A DNA stretch of 64,000 nt from Flagellimonas ochracea (lineage in GTDB: Bacteria; Bacteroidota; Bacteroidia; Flavobacteriales; Flavobacteriaceae), in the NCBI RefSeq assembly GCF_009903685.1, contig NZ_JAAABI010000001.1, forward strand, positions 682,001 through 746,000. Direction: 5' to 3'. Positions 18,302 to 26,794 of this stretch are shown here, piece after piece; position 1 is the first letter of the stretch; every line of letters begins with the position of its first letter. Position numbers and translations under genes: made by a program. The notes under the pieces are model-generated. The model was not told the origin of the DNA and searched no databases. It was given only the letters and a program-made list of their open reading frames with translations.

Positions 18302-18803
18302 AAAGGAAGATGCCACTTTCATTGCTTTGTTGGGTCGAATCACGTTTACCGAGACTTTTGGCAATTTGTTTAGTGACCAAAACGGTTTAAAAGAATACCT
18401 GAACGCCACTTTTGGGATTGCTAAGATTGCACGAAGTATTGAGAAAGAAAACAATATATACTGGATATCTTTTGTGGATCAGCTTCCGGTGGGCTATGCC
18501 AAACTGAAACTTAAATCACCCTCTCCCTTTATTACCTCAGAAAATTTGGGCCAACTACAAAAAATCTATGTTTTAAAGGACTTTTTGTCCATGAAAATTG
18601 GAAAACGACTGCAAGACCTGTTGTTGGAAAAAGCAAAAGCAAGCGGCTGTGCACATATCTGGTTATCCGTTTACAAGGGCAATCAAAGAGCCATACGGTT
18701 TTACGAAAAAAATGATTTCACAACCGTTGGTGAGCACCAATTCAGCATTGGAAAAGACACTTTTGATTTTATGGCGATGTCAAAGAAGATTAAAAGTGCC
18801 TAG
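18279..18803 (+). CDS. GNAT-family N-acetyltransferase
   Basis: The 174-residue GNAT protein has beta4 plus motif A in LQKIYVLKDF followed by the acetyl-CoA loop SMKIGKRLQ. Motif B is in HIWLSVYKGNQRAIRFYEK, the common N-x-x-A-x-x-F-Y-x-K pattern. The layout resembles PaiA-type polyamine or small-molecule acetyltransferases. It overlaps the membrane-protein gene upstream. An HxlR-controlled acetyltransferase would fit detoxification, which is inference. Confidence 0.85.
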   Translation: MEQIRLAKKEDATFIALLGRITFTETFGNLFSDQNGLKEYLNATFGIAKIARSIEKENNIYWISFVDQLPVGYAKLKLKSPSPFITSENLGQLQKIYVLKDFLSMKIGKRLQDLLLEKAKASGCAHIWLSVYKGNQRAIRFYEKNDFTTVGEHQFSIGKDTFDFMAMSKKIKSA

Positions 18804-18921
18804 GCTTCTACTATATTATAATATATGGGTGTTTAATTAGCTTTTTGATGTTTTGGAAAAGCATGGAACTGTCCACGGAAAACGGAGTTTGTTTTGAATT
18901 TTCAACAAGAAGTGTTACAGA

Positions 18922-18953
18922 TTTGTCAAAACTCTCGTATTCCGCTATATTCT
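18922..18953 (+). promoter_or_regulatory. Possible Bacteroidetes-type promoter of the isoaspartyl methyltransferase gene
   Basis: TTTG (18922-18925) is followed after 20 bases by TATATTCT (18946-18953), 6 of 8 matches to TAnnTTTG. Leader length would be about 45 bases. Confidence 0.3.
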
Positions 18954-19002
18954 TTCTAACTTGTAACATACCACAAAGAATTATTGAAGTGCTGCTATAC
19001 TA

Positions 19003-19716
19003 ATGGAAAAACGAGTGACCATCTTTTTGTTCTTTCTAATACTGAACGTGTTTTCGGTTAAAGGCCAAGTGAGCTATCTGGAACAACGCAAGGTAATGGT
19101 CAAGTCGCAAATACAGGCTCGCGGAATCAATCATCCTGCAACACTTTCCGCAATGTTAAATGTTCCTAGGCACGAGTTTGTTCCCAAAGACCAAAAGGTG
19201 TTTGCCTATTCAGACCGTCCTTTACCCATTGGGCAGGGACAGACCATTTCACAACCGTATATAGTTGCTTTCATGACCCAAACACTGCGCTTAAAACGGT
19301 CCCATAGGGTGCTTGAGATTGGCACAGGTTCGGGGTACCAAGCCGCTGTACTCTCTAAAATTGCAGATTCGGTCTATACCATTGAAATAGTTGAGGAATT
19401 GGCGTTGTCTTCCAAAAATCTACTGCAAAAATTGGGATATAAGAATGTGGTGGTTCGATGGGGAGATGGATACAATGGATGGCCAGAAAAAGCCCCTTTT
19501 GATGCTATAATGGTTACCGCAGGAGCTGAATCGATTCCCCAACCTCTTTTAGACCAATTAAAACTAGGGGGTAGGATGATAATTCCAGTTGGTCCCCACA
19601 ATGCAATAAGACAGTTGATTCTTGTAGAAAAGAAAAAAAATAAGATCATCAAAAAGAACGTAATGCCCGTTCGTTTTGTTCCTTTTACCAGGGATGAAAA
19701 AAAGAACAAGGGGTGA
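19003..19716 (+). CDS. pcm: Protein-L-isoaspartate O-methyltransferase with signal peptide
   Basis: The 237-residue enzyme has the PCMT hallmarks: VPRHEFVP, GQGQTISQPYIVAFMT and the SAM loop VLEIGTGSGYQAAVLS, then a VTAGAESIPQPLLDQL stretch. It uses SAM to methylate L-isoaspartyl or D-aspartyl residues so that damaged proteins can be repaired. The first 21 residues form a typical Sec signal peptide (FLFFLILNVFSVKG), so it is predicted to be exported. That is unusual because SAM is cytoplasmic, although exported PCMTs are known in Bacteroidetes and Proteobacteria genomes. Confidence 0.9.
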   Translation: MEKRVTIFLFFLILNVFSVKGQVSYLEQRKVMVKSQIQARGINHPATLSAMLNVPRHEFVPKDQKVFAYSDRPLPIGQGQTISQPYIVAFMTQTLRLKRSHRVLEIGTGSGYQAAVLSKIADSVYTIEIVEELALSSKNLLQKLGYKNVVVRWGDGYNGWPEKAPFDAIMVTAGAESIPQPLLDQLKLGGRMIIPVGPHNAIRQLILVEKKKNKIIKKNVMPVRFVPFTRDEKKNKG

Positions 19717-21040
19717 ATTCTGTCTCAAAATGGCAAGCCAAACTATAGGATGGTTCACCGCAACAGCTATTGTTGTGGCCAATATGATCGGTGTTGGGAT
19801 TTTTACCAGTTTAGGATTTCAACTGATATCAACTCAAAACAGCTGGTCCATTCTCATACTTTGGTCTTTAGGTGCCCTGATGGCTTTGTGCGGTGCATTG
19901 AGCTATGCGGAATTGGGTAGCCATTGGTTGCGTTCAGGCGGAGAATACCATTTTCTTTCCAAAGCTTTTCACCCCATTTTGGGCTACTTATCGGGATGGG
20001 TATCCCTGACCATAGGGTTTTCGGCCCCCGTTGCCCTAGCGGCAATGGCCCTGGGAGCTTATGTTGGACCCTATTTATCCATTTCGGGGTTGTCCCTGGC
20101 CTTTGGAACTGTATTGTTCATAAGCTTTTTCCATTCCCTAAGCATAAAGAAGAGCAGTATACTTCAAAACATCACCACAACGCTCAAAGTAGTTCTAATA
20201 GCGATATTCATTTATTACGGCTTAGTCCGAACACCCGATGCTTCGGCGGTGGTATGGGGTCAAAGCTGGAAAGAAGAACTTCTGTTGCCCGCTTTTGCTG
20301 TATCCTTTGTGTATGTTTCGTTTTCGTATTCAGGATGGAATGCAGCCGCCTACATTGTTGATGAGATTCACGATGCCCGGAGGACACTTCCCAAAGCACT
20401 TCTTCTGGGAACAGCGGTCGTTAGCCTTCTGTATCTATTGCTAAACTTTGTATTTCTTAGACAAAGCCCATTGGAGGCGTTGCAAGGACAGTTGGAAATT
20501 GGACAAATCACGGCTGTTTCACTTTTTGGGGAGACAGGAGGTGAACTCATAAGCTTTGCCATTGCATTGATGTTGTTATCGAGCATAAGCGCCATGGTGT
20601 GGGCAGGGCCCAGGGTGACCCAAGTTATGGCAGAAGACCATCTGCTTTGGCGATGGTTTTCCAAAAAAACAAAAAAAGCAATACCTGTTCGCGCCATTTG
20701 GTTGCAAACGCTCATGACCTTGGTCCTTTTGTTGACCGGAACCTTTGAACAGGTTTTGATATACAGTGGTTTCATACTCCAGTTGTTTGCTGCTTTGGCC
20801 GTTGCTGGGGTATTTGTTGTACGAAGGGAAAAAGAAAGCACAACATATAGGGGAGCTTTTAAAAGTCCCATTTTTCCAATTCCTCAGCTGATTTTTTTGG
20901 TATTGAGTGGTTGGATTTTAATCTATCTATTACTAGCACAACCACTGGAAACCGGTTTGGGCTTGCTTAACCTACTTTTGGGTTTTATCGTGTATAAAAT
21001 TGATATGCGATATGCGAGAAAACAAAAAACCAATGGATAA
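19694..21040 (+). CDS. APC-family amino-acid permease
   Basis: About 449 residues from ATG 19694; ATG at 19730, 13 bases after the previous stop, is an equally good start and would give 437 residues. It has about twelve hydrophobic helices. Helix 1 contains the APC unwound motif ANMIGVGIFTSLGF, and the helix 6-equivalent region has the YSGWNAAAYIVDEI stretch, as in amino-acid antiporters and permeases. It would import an amino acid by proton or exchange transport. The gene overlaps or directly follows the methyltransferase and may be co-transcribed. Confidence 0.85.
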   Translation: MKKRTRGEFCLKMASQTIGWFTATAIVVANMIGVGIFTSLGFQLISTQNSWSILILWSLGALMALCGALSYAELGSHWLRSGGEYHFLSKAFHPILGYLSGWVSLTIGFSAPVALAAMALGAYVGPYLSISGLSLAFGTVLFISFFHSLSIKKSSILQNITTTLKVVLIAIFIYYGLVRTPDASAVVWGQSWKEELLLPAFAVSFVYVSFSYSGWNAAAYIVDEIHDARRTLPKALLLGTAVVSLLYLLLNFVFLRQSPLEALQGQLEIGQITAVSLFGETGGELISFAIALMLLSSISAMVWAGPRVTQVMAEDHLLWRWFSKKTKKAIPVRAIWLQTLMTLVLLLTGTFEQVLIYSGFILQLFAALAVAGVFVVRREKESTTYRGAFKSPIFPIPQLIFLVLSGWILIYLLLAQPLETGLGLLNLLLGFIVYKIDMRYARKQKTNG

Positions 21041-21147
21041 AAGTTGAATATGCCAGCACACCTTTTGAAATGGGCATGATAAGGCTTCTTTTCCAAAGTG
21101 TGCAGTAATCTTTGGAATCCCTATTTTAGCGGTTAAAGGATTTCATT

Positions 21148-22152
21148 TTGGATTCACTGACTCAAATTGTATTGGGTGCCGCGGTAGGGGAGGCCACCTT
21201 GGGAAAAAAAGTAGGTAACAAAGCGTTGCTCTATGGGGCCATTGCGGGTACCATTCCCGATTTGGACATCCTCGCCAATATTTTTACGGACACGATTACG
21301 GCCATCGAATTCCATCGAGGGTTTAGCCATTCCATCGTATTCAGTATGCTGTTCGCCCCAATATTGGGGTGGACGGTCAACAAACTCGAACGAAAATCCA
21401 ATCTGGGCTGGAAACCCTGGGCCAAGCTCTTCTTTTGGGGTCTGTTTACACATCCATTGTTGGATTCCTTTACTACCTGGGGAACACAACTTTTTTGGCC
21501 GTTTAAAGCGCGTTTGGCGTTCAACTCCATTTTTGTGATTGACCCCCTGTACACGCTTCCTTTTTTGGTGCTTACCGTAATGGTCTTGTTTTATACACGG
21601 GATTCCAACACGAGAAGACGCCTTAACACGGCTGGCTTGACCATTTCAACGTCATATTTGTTGCTGACATTGGTTATCAAAGAAGTGGTGAACAACAAAT
21701 TTGAACGGGCCTTGAATGACCAAAATATTGCTTTTAGCAACATTAGTACCCGACCAGCACCGATGACCACCCTGTTGTGGAATGCCAATATTGAAACCCC
21801 GGAAAATTATCTCATTGCCGATTATTCCTTTTTTGATTCAGCCCCGATTCATTTTACGGTCTATCCCAAAAATCGTGAAGCCGCTGCCAATATTATGAAA
21901 TACCCCAATGTACAGCGCTTAATGAACATCGCAGAGGGCTGGTTTATTCTGGAACAAAAAAAAGGCCAGTGGTACTTTTATGATTTGCGATTTGGGCTCA
22001 TTCCCCGAAAGAACCAACCTCCATTTTTTGCCTTTTCCTACCTGCTGAAAAAGGTAAACGGCCGAATTACCGCTTCCGAAACGCCAAAAACGGGCCGGGA
22101 TGCCAACTATTTGTTATCTGTATTGTGGGAACGAATACAGGGTAAGTCATAG
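21148..22152 (+). CDS. YdjM-like membrane-bound metal-dependent hydrolase family protein
   Basis: The start is TTG at 21148, giving the family-typical N-terminus MDSLTQIVLGAAVGEATLG. Histidine and aspartate motifs GTIPDLD and HRGFSHS, and a later FTHPLLDSFTTWG, match the YdjM/DUF457 family of inner-membrane proteins annotated as metal-dependent hydrolases. Several hydrophobic helices cover residues about 60-180, and a soluble domain of about 150 residues follows. Activity has not been read from sequence. It is the last conserved gene before the AT-rich island. Confidence 0.8.
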   Translation: MDSLTQIVLGAAVGEATLGKKVGNKALLYGAIAGTIPDLDILANIFTDTITAIEFHRGFSHSIVFSMLFAPILGWTVNKLERKSNLGWKPWAKLFFWGLFTHPLLDSFTTWGTQLFWPFKARLAFNSIFVIDPLYTLPFLVLTVMVLFYTRDSNTRRRLNTAGLTISTSYLLLTLVIKEVVNNKFERALNDQNIAFSNISTRPAPMTTLLWNANIETPENYLIADYSFFDSAPIHFTVYPKNREAAANIMKYPNVQRLMNIAEGWFILEQKKGQWYFYDLRFGLIPRKNQPPFFAFSYLLKKVNGRITASETPKTGRDANYLLSVLWERIQGKS

Positions 22153-22583
22153 AACATTTGCTATAAGCAAGCATTTGTACTATAATGTTCTGCGTTATGT
22201 AACTTGAGCTTTGGTACGGCCAAATGAAAAAGGTTTGGTAGACCTTTTGAAGTAGGAGCGAGGTGAAGCGTTGGAAAAGTTTGTGCTGAATTGCCAGAAA
22301 ATCTTCTTTAAACAAGGTAATGGAACACTTTTTTCACTGCCCGTAGGGTAGGGGAATGTGTGTGGAATGGAAAAAAGAATCTATTCCTAAAAATCATATA
22401 CAAGATGAATTCTAATAAAACAAAAATTATTAAAATATTAACTGTACTAGTTTATATAATAAATATTCATTTCAATAATTTGTTATCTCGTTGATATAAA
22501 GAAAGTTATGTTATAACAAATAGTAAATGCTTATTTATTAACACTAAAAATTTTAGTATAAATGATTACTAACAAATATATAT

Positions 22584-22596
22584 TGACATAATGTCA
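22584..22596. promoter_or_regulatory. Palindrome upstream of the island operon
   Basis: A perfect TGACAT-A-ATGTCA palindrome lies 168 bases before the first gene. It could bind one of the winged-helix proteins of the operon; no independent support. Confidence 0.3.
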
Positions 22597-22733
22597 CTGT
22601 CAAAAGAATCAATTTTTATGACATATTGGCAATAAAGTACTGATAATCGTTATAATATATCCTTTTATCGATTTGGTATGCTAGGGATGGAAGGAGATTG
22701 CATAAAAATAAAGTTGACACACATTTTGACTAG

Positions 22734-22760
22734 ATGATTTCAAATTTTAAATCATTTTTT
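22734..22760 (+). promoter_or_regulatory. Leader hairpin just before the island operon start
   Basis: ATGATTT (22734-22740) and AAATCAT (22749-22755) form an inverted repeat followed by T6, ending four bases before the chosen start codon at 22764. It could be an operator or an attenuator-like hairpin. It also explains why the ATG at 22734 is unlikely to be the start. Confidence 0.35.
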
Positions 22761-22763
22761 ATC

Positions 22764-23354
22764 ATGGAGTCAAAAACATCCCATAAAGCCAGAATAAAAT
22801 TCTCCTTGAAGAGCAAGGAATTTGAAATATCTGGAAACGAAGAATTTGTTAATGAACAAATCGAAAATTTTAAATCTATCATACAAGGTAGTCTTGAAAA
22901 CCTTGTGGTACAAGAAAATGTTGGCATACAAAGAAAAAAAACAGTCCTCCTTCCGCCCACCGAAGACATTGAGGTAATAGACTATGTAGAAGAGAAGAAA
23001 CATTCTAGCGCGAGTTCAGGATTATCTTTCGAGAATGTTATTGTTATAGACGGTGAAACAGTTAAGGTAATTGCGGATGTACCGGGCAATACTACCGCAA
23101 AGAAAATGATGAATGTTATACTACTATATATGTGGGGTAAAATGCAACTGGAGGTTTTAGAAGTTTCATTTAAAGAACTTAGGGACATGTGTGTTGATTA
23201 TGGTGAAGTTGACAAACCCAACTTTTCAAAGCATATGAATAAGCAAAAGAAGCTTTTTCTTATAAGTGGTTCTGGACAGAGCCAATCGGCTAAGCTTATA
23301 AGACCAGGAATAAAAGAAGCAGAAAATCTTATAAAGCAACTCAATGGTGAGTAA
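22764..23354 (+). CDS. Island protein 1: EFEI-x-G module plus winged-helix-like C-terminus
   Basis: 196 residues from ATG 22764 (MESKTSHKAR), chosen over ATG 22734 because the paralogue at 24112 begins at the equivalent point. The N-terminal 40 residues hold a strand-helix module with SKEFEISGNEEFV. A variable acidic linker follows, and the last 90 residues form a helical, winged-helix-like domain ending KEAENLIKQLNGE. The N-module is shared with island protein 3, and the C-terminal domain resembles those of proteins 2 and 3. I recognise no named family. It overlaps the next gene by 11 bases. Confidence 0.7.
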   Translation: MESKTSHKARIKFSLKSKEFEISGNEEFVNEQIENFKSIIQGSLENLVVQENVGIQRKKTVLLPPTEDIEVIDYVEEKKHSSASSGLSFENVIVIDGETVKVIADVPGNTTAKKMMNVILLYMWGKMQLEVLEVSFKELRDMCVDYGEVDKPNFSKHMNKQKKLFLISGSGQSQSAKLIRPGIKEAENLIKQLNGE

Positions 23355-24105
23355 AGTACATCCAATTTTGCTTGCTAGGTATGGCAATGAAATTACAGAA
23401 CGACTCCTTGAATCCTACCAAGAGATAGAAGAGAATTTTGTGATACAAAAATGGAAGTCTAGTGAATTAGATGCTGGACACTTTGTAGAATCGGTTCGAA
23501 GAATACTTGAATTTGAGTTGTTCGGGTCTTTTACTCCGTATGGTTCTAAACTGACAAATTTCAATGATGCCGTATTGAAACAGTACGAAAACGCCAGTGG
23601 AGACGAATCTTTTAGAATGTTGATACCTAGAACTTTGAAAAGTATTTTCAACATAAGGAACAAGCGAGGTGTGGGACATGTTGGAAAGATTTCACCAAAT
23701 AAAATGGACGCAACTCTAATTTTTTATTCTGTTAAATGGGTGCTGGCAGAAATCATCCGTCTGACATCTGGTTTGGCAATTAACGAAACCCAGAGAATAG
23801 TGGACGCTATAGCTGAAAGAAATATAGATGTTTTGTGGAAAGGCGAAAACTCGCAAAGAATCTTAAATAGTAAGGTCTCAGCGAAGAATCAAGTCTTAAT
23901 TCTTCTATTTGATGAAAGTCCAAGGAAGTTAGAAGACATGCGCTTGGTTATTGAATACCAGAACAAACCAAACTTCCTAAAACTAGTGCTTGAACCTTTA
24001 CATAAGGCAAGGTTGATAGAAATAAATAAAGGTGATGGAAAATGTTGGATATCTCCATCGGGTAAAGCAGAAGCAGAAAGACTAATACTAAAATTAAATA
24101 AATAA
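23344..24105 (+). CDS. Island protein 2: HEPN/Abi_C-like domain plus winged helix
   Basis: The 253-residue helical protein has IRNKRGVGHVG at about residues 104-114, giving Arg105-x6-His112. This matches the Rx4-6H motif of HEPN ribonucleases and the RN-x-x-G-x-GH pattern of abortive-infection C-terminal domains. The last 80 residues look like a winged helix (NKPNFLKLV, then GKCWISPSGKAEAERLI), similar to the C-terminus of island protein 1. Overlapping starts indicate one operon. RNase activity is inferred from the motif only. It may act as the toxic effector, with the wing domains sensing or regulating. Confidence 0.68.
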   Translation: MVSKVHPILLARYGNEITERLLESYQEIEENFVIQKWKSSELDAGHFVESVRRILEFELFGSFTPYGSKLTNFNDAVLKQYENASGDESFRMLIPRTLKSIFNIRNKRGVGHVGKISPNKMDATLIFYSVKWVLAEIIRLTSGLAINETQRIVDAIAERNIDVLWKGENSQRILNSKVSAKNQVLILLFDESPRKLEDMRLVIEYQNKPNFLKLVLEPLHKARLIEINKGDGKCWISPSGKAEAERLILKLNK

Positions 24106-24111
24106 AATATT

Positions 24112-24618
24112 ATGGATGAAAAGTCGAAAATTAGAATAAACCTGACTTCCAGAGAATTTGAAATAGAGGGTTCTGAAGAGTTCATCGCAAAATACAATGA
24201 AACAATAGATTCCTTTTTGGACAAGATTTACTCTTCAGATTCTTCGCAGAATAGCCAATCCAATGGTGAGAATAGCACTCTTGGAGAAGCCATTGAAACC
24301 AATAAAATAAAATCAAGTGATTCTATGGATTCAATTAGCGAACTGTCTTTTGGAGAGTTATATCATAAACTACCCAATAGCGCAAAGGATGTGGATAAAA
24401 TTCTTTTGGCGGGATACTATGCTCAGCTCTTATCAGAAGAAAGAATTTTTTCAACACGAGAAGCGTCAAATTTGCTGGTTGAACAGGGGGTGAAATTATC
24501 AAATGCATCAGCATTTATGAAGTCTAATATGTCCACAAAGAAAGTGTTCAAGCATAAAGGTGGCTATAGGGTGTCTGATACAGGTATTGCCTATATTAAA
24601 AATACTTTGTTAGTCTAA
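24112..24618 (+). CDS. Island protein 3: paralogue of island protein 1
   Basis: The 168-residue protein begins KIRINLTSREFEIEGSEEFI, clearly related to the N-terminus of island protein 1. A Ser/Asn-rich linker (about 40-80) separates it from a winged-helix-like domain with KILLAGYYAQLL, IFSTREASNLL and a wing GGYRVSDTGIAYI. It starts six bases after protein 2. Two proteins with the same modular plan flanking a HEPN-like protein suggest a complex or a sensor pair. Function is unknown. Confidence 0.68.
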   Translation: MDEKSKIRINLTSREFEIEGSEEFIAKYNETIDSFLDKIYSSDSSQNSQSNGENSTLGEAIETNKIKSSDSMDSISELSFGELYHKLPNSAKDVDKILLAGYYAQLLSEERIFSTREASNLLVEQGVKLSNASAFMKSNMSTKKVFKHKGGYRVSDTGIAYIKNTLLV

Positions 24619-24631
24619 GTGATAATTCAAT

Positions 24632-25699
24632 ATGGCAAGTACTATCTACTTCGATGAATCTGGAAATACTGGTCAAGATATGCTTAATCAAGACCAAAAA
24701 GTATTTGTTTTAGCATCCGTAAATTATTTGGTGGAACACCAACAAAAAATTAAAGAATTCTTTGGGGTAGATGGAGAAATACACTTTAAGAGTTTGAAAA
24801 AAAGTGGCGCAGGTCGCAGAAAAATTCTTTCTTTTTTAAATAGTAAATGGATTCACGAACAATACGTGATATTATACTATGTAAATAAAGAGTTCGCCAC
24901 CTGCGGTCAGATCGTAGATTTACTGGCAGAAATTGTTCTACACCACAAAGGTTATGACATATATATTAATGGAAGACATATAGCCTTTACTAATCATCTA
25001 TTTTATTTTGGCAATTTTTTCTGGAACAAACAGCTTTTTAAAAAATTCCTTGAGTCATTTGTAGAAATGGTACGGACAAAGGACGCAACGGCTATTAAAA
25101 ATTTCTACATTTTGGTTGAAGAGTTGTATAGCCAAATTGAAGAAAAGGAAATTCTAAAACCTATAAAGGAAAGTAAGAGGCATATTGATGAAATAATAGA
25201 AGCAATTGACCGCTTTACCATTGATGTAACTTTTTCTACTTTTTTAGTACTGTGTGATAAATGGTCTAAGCGTTTGGGAAAAAAAATTGATGTTCGTTTT
25301 GATCGGTCGAAACAATTAGAACATTATAATCTTTACATAGAAAAGACACTTGAATTGAGTAATACAACTAAAAAGAAAATTGAGATTGGATATGACAACA
25401 GGACAATGACTTTCCCACATCAAATAAATTCAGTTGAGTTGGTGAATTCTGTTAATGAATTTGGTGTTCAATGTGCGGACTTAATTGCTAGTTCTTTAGC
25501 GTTTGCCTACAATAATGAAGAGGGTCGTTTTGAGAAATTTTCTAAACAAATAAAAGATTCAAGATTATTTGAATTATCTAATGCACAAAGTATTTGGCCA
25601 ACAGATGATGTTTCGCCAGAAGCTTTAGGAATGTCGCAAGGCAAAGGAATAAACCCGCTCGATTTTTTGGCTACCAATTTCCCGCAAGGTTTCAGGTAA
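24632..25699 (+). CDS. Island protein 4: DUF3800 (RNase H-like) protein
   Basis: The 355-residue protein begins with the DUF3800 hallmark FDESGNTG (residues 7-14). It has further acidic residues at VRFDRS (Asp224) and VQCADLIASS (Asp283), which together form the expected RNase H-fold metal site, plus IHFKSLKKSG near residue 50. DUF3800 proteins are common in defence islands and mobile elements and are regarded as putative nucleases. It is 13 bases downstream of protein 3 and is probably the nuclease arm of the operon. Its activity and target are unproven. Confidence 0.8.
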   Translation: MASTIYFDESGNTGQDMLNQDQKVFVLASVNYLVEHQQKIKEFFGVDGEIHFKSLKKSGAGRRKILSFLNSKWIHEQYVILYYVNKEFATCGQIVDLLAEIVLHHKGYDIYINGRHIAFTNHLFYFGNFFWNKQLFKKFLESFVEMVRTKDATAIKNFYILVEELYSQIEEKEILKPIKESKRHIDEIIEAIDRFTIDVTFSTFLVLCDKWSKRLGKKIDVRFDRSKQLEHYNLYIEKTLELSNTTKKKIEIGYDNRTMTFPHQINSVELVNSVNEFGVQCADLIASSLAFAYNNEEGRFEKFSKQIKDSRLFELSNAQSIWPTDDVSPEALGMSQGKGINPLDFLATNFPQGFR

Positions 25700-25774
25700 A
25701 TATGGTTCCATGATAAGATGATAGCAACCGGCCTAAGAGAATTTTGGCGAAAACAATAGGGGAGAGGAGCGGCC

Positions 25775-25869
25775 ATATTTTAGGGGTTTGGTTACAATTT
25801 TTCTTGATAATCAACCCGATTCTTTTAACCTTGAAGTAGTCTTAATGGTTACAATGGATCCTAAAATAT
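25775..25869. repeat. Inverted repeat between the island operon and the AbiU2-like gene
   Basis: ATATTTTAGG (25775-25784) is matched by CCTAAAATAT (25860-25869). A direct repeat GGTTACAAT is present at 25790-25798 and 25848-25856 inside it. This could mark the edge of a separate insertion or a transcription end; there is no transposase nearby. Confidence 0.45.
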
Positions 25870-25926
25870 AGCGACCGACCCGTACATTGTTTCTAAAATT
25901 ATCTATAAGCCTTGATTTTTTTGTTT

Positions 25927-25948
25927 CTTTTTTTATCAAGAAAAAAAG
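25927..25948 (+). other. Perfect T/A hairpin before the AbiU2-like gene
   Basis: CTTTTTTT (25927-25934) and AAAAAAAG (25941-25948) with loop ATCAAG. It lies 24 bases before the next start and may be a weak terminator or leader structure. Confidence 0.3.
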
Positions 25949-25972
25949 ATAAGAAAACATAAAAGACTAATA

Positions 25973-26512
25973 ATGATTACAGAAAAACAAAAAAAGGAAT
26001 ATGCTACGCTAAGGGTAGAAATTATTGACATAAACATTCTTTCTTATAGCTTTTTTAGAAAAATAAACCAACTGCCATATGCCTTCAAGAATTTAAGCCG
26101 GCATGACGTATTTGCTGAATATAGCGCCCTTAGATATATGGAAAATGGTTTGATACTGCATCTAACCAACTTGGATGATGACAGGTCTAAATTCTCGTTT
26201 AGAAAAATTCAAAAAGAACTAAAAAGAAGTTTTAAAGACCAAAAAACATTAAAAAAATTAGATAGCAGCTTAAAAAAATATAGAATTCAAATAAATCATA
26301 TTAAGGTCAAGCATAGAAACGATAGAATTGCCCACATGAATTATAAAGAAGATTTAAACATTGACCAGTTTCTAGCTAAATATCTTATTCCCATTATTAA
26401 AACGGCAAATGAAATAGGAGATTTTATATGGGGTGAAGAAATAAATTACAAGTTCAAACTTGGCAGCCACGAAGGGATTTTAGATTTCAGAAATGAGCTT
26501 AAAAAACTTTAA
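25973..26512 (+). CDS. AbiU2-like HEPN protein
   Basis: The 179-residue, strongly basic helical protein contains KHRNDRIAHMNY at residues 113-124, giving Arg115-x5-His121, the HEPN RNase motif in the form seen in AbiU2-type abortive-infection proteins. The sequence around it is rich in Lys and Ile/Leu helices. No antitoxin-like partner is adjacent, but a structured non-coding stretch follows directly. It is probably a second, separate defence or toxin module in the island. AT content is as high as in the preceding operon. Confidence 0.65.
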   Translation: MITEKQKKEYATLRVEIIDINILSYSFFRKINQLPYAFKNLSRHDVFAEYSALRYMENGLILHLTNLDDDRSKFSFRKIQKELKRSFKDQKTLKKLDSSLKKYRIQINHIKVKHRNDRIAHMNYKEDLNIDQFLAKYLIPIIKTANEIGDFIWGEEINYKFKLGSHEGILDFRNELKKL

Positions 26513-26735
26513 TCCAATTTGACATAATGTTAGAAGCACCTAAAGGAAAGCTTCAAACAAGACGAGAGGTAGCAAGGGCTAAGAATTTTGCTCGCAGAGA
26601 AAATTTTAGCTGTTGCGGCAAGCTGACGAGAATGTCGTAGAAAAAATCTTGCACACATTTCCTTGAATACTCAAATTTTCAATGAATCTAAAAGGCTAGC
26701 TTTTAAATGGCGTTGGCAAGCGATGGCAAATTGTG

Positions 26736-26770
26736 TTTAAAATAAATTGCCAGAGCAATTTGATTTTAAA
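26736..26770. repeat. Long hairpin with 15-base-pair stem
   Basis: TTTAAAAT plus AAATTGC (26736-26750) pairs with GCAATTT, one bulged G, and ATTTTAAA (26755-26770), around a CAGA loop. Imperfect symmetry continues outward on both sides (GCGTTGGCAAGCG before, CGAGCGTTTGGCAGCG after), so the full palindrome may exceed 90 bases. Confidence 0.7.
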
Positions 26771-26794
26771 AAGCAATCGAGCGTTTGGCAGCGG

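Larger units (their letters stand above)
22153..22763. other. Left flank of the accessory island, non-coding
   Basis: No convincing gene. Visible elements: inverted repeat AGAACATT (22151-22158) / AATGTTCT (22184-22191) spanning the hydrolase stop; GTTATGTAAC at 22194-22203, whose complement resembles repeats at the other end of the island; a hairpin AAAAGGT (22228-22234) / ACCTTTT (22242-22248); and a palindrome TGACAT-A-ATGTCA at 22584-22596. From about 22,380 the sequence becomes strongly AT-rich. Confidence 0.5.

Noticed and set aside
26527..26640. 37-codon ORF downstream of the AbiU2-like gene
   Set aside because: It is fully covered by two hairpins and has no recognisable features; a structural origin of the sequence is more likely.
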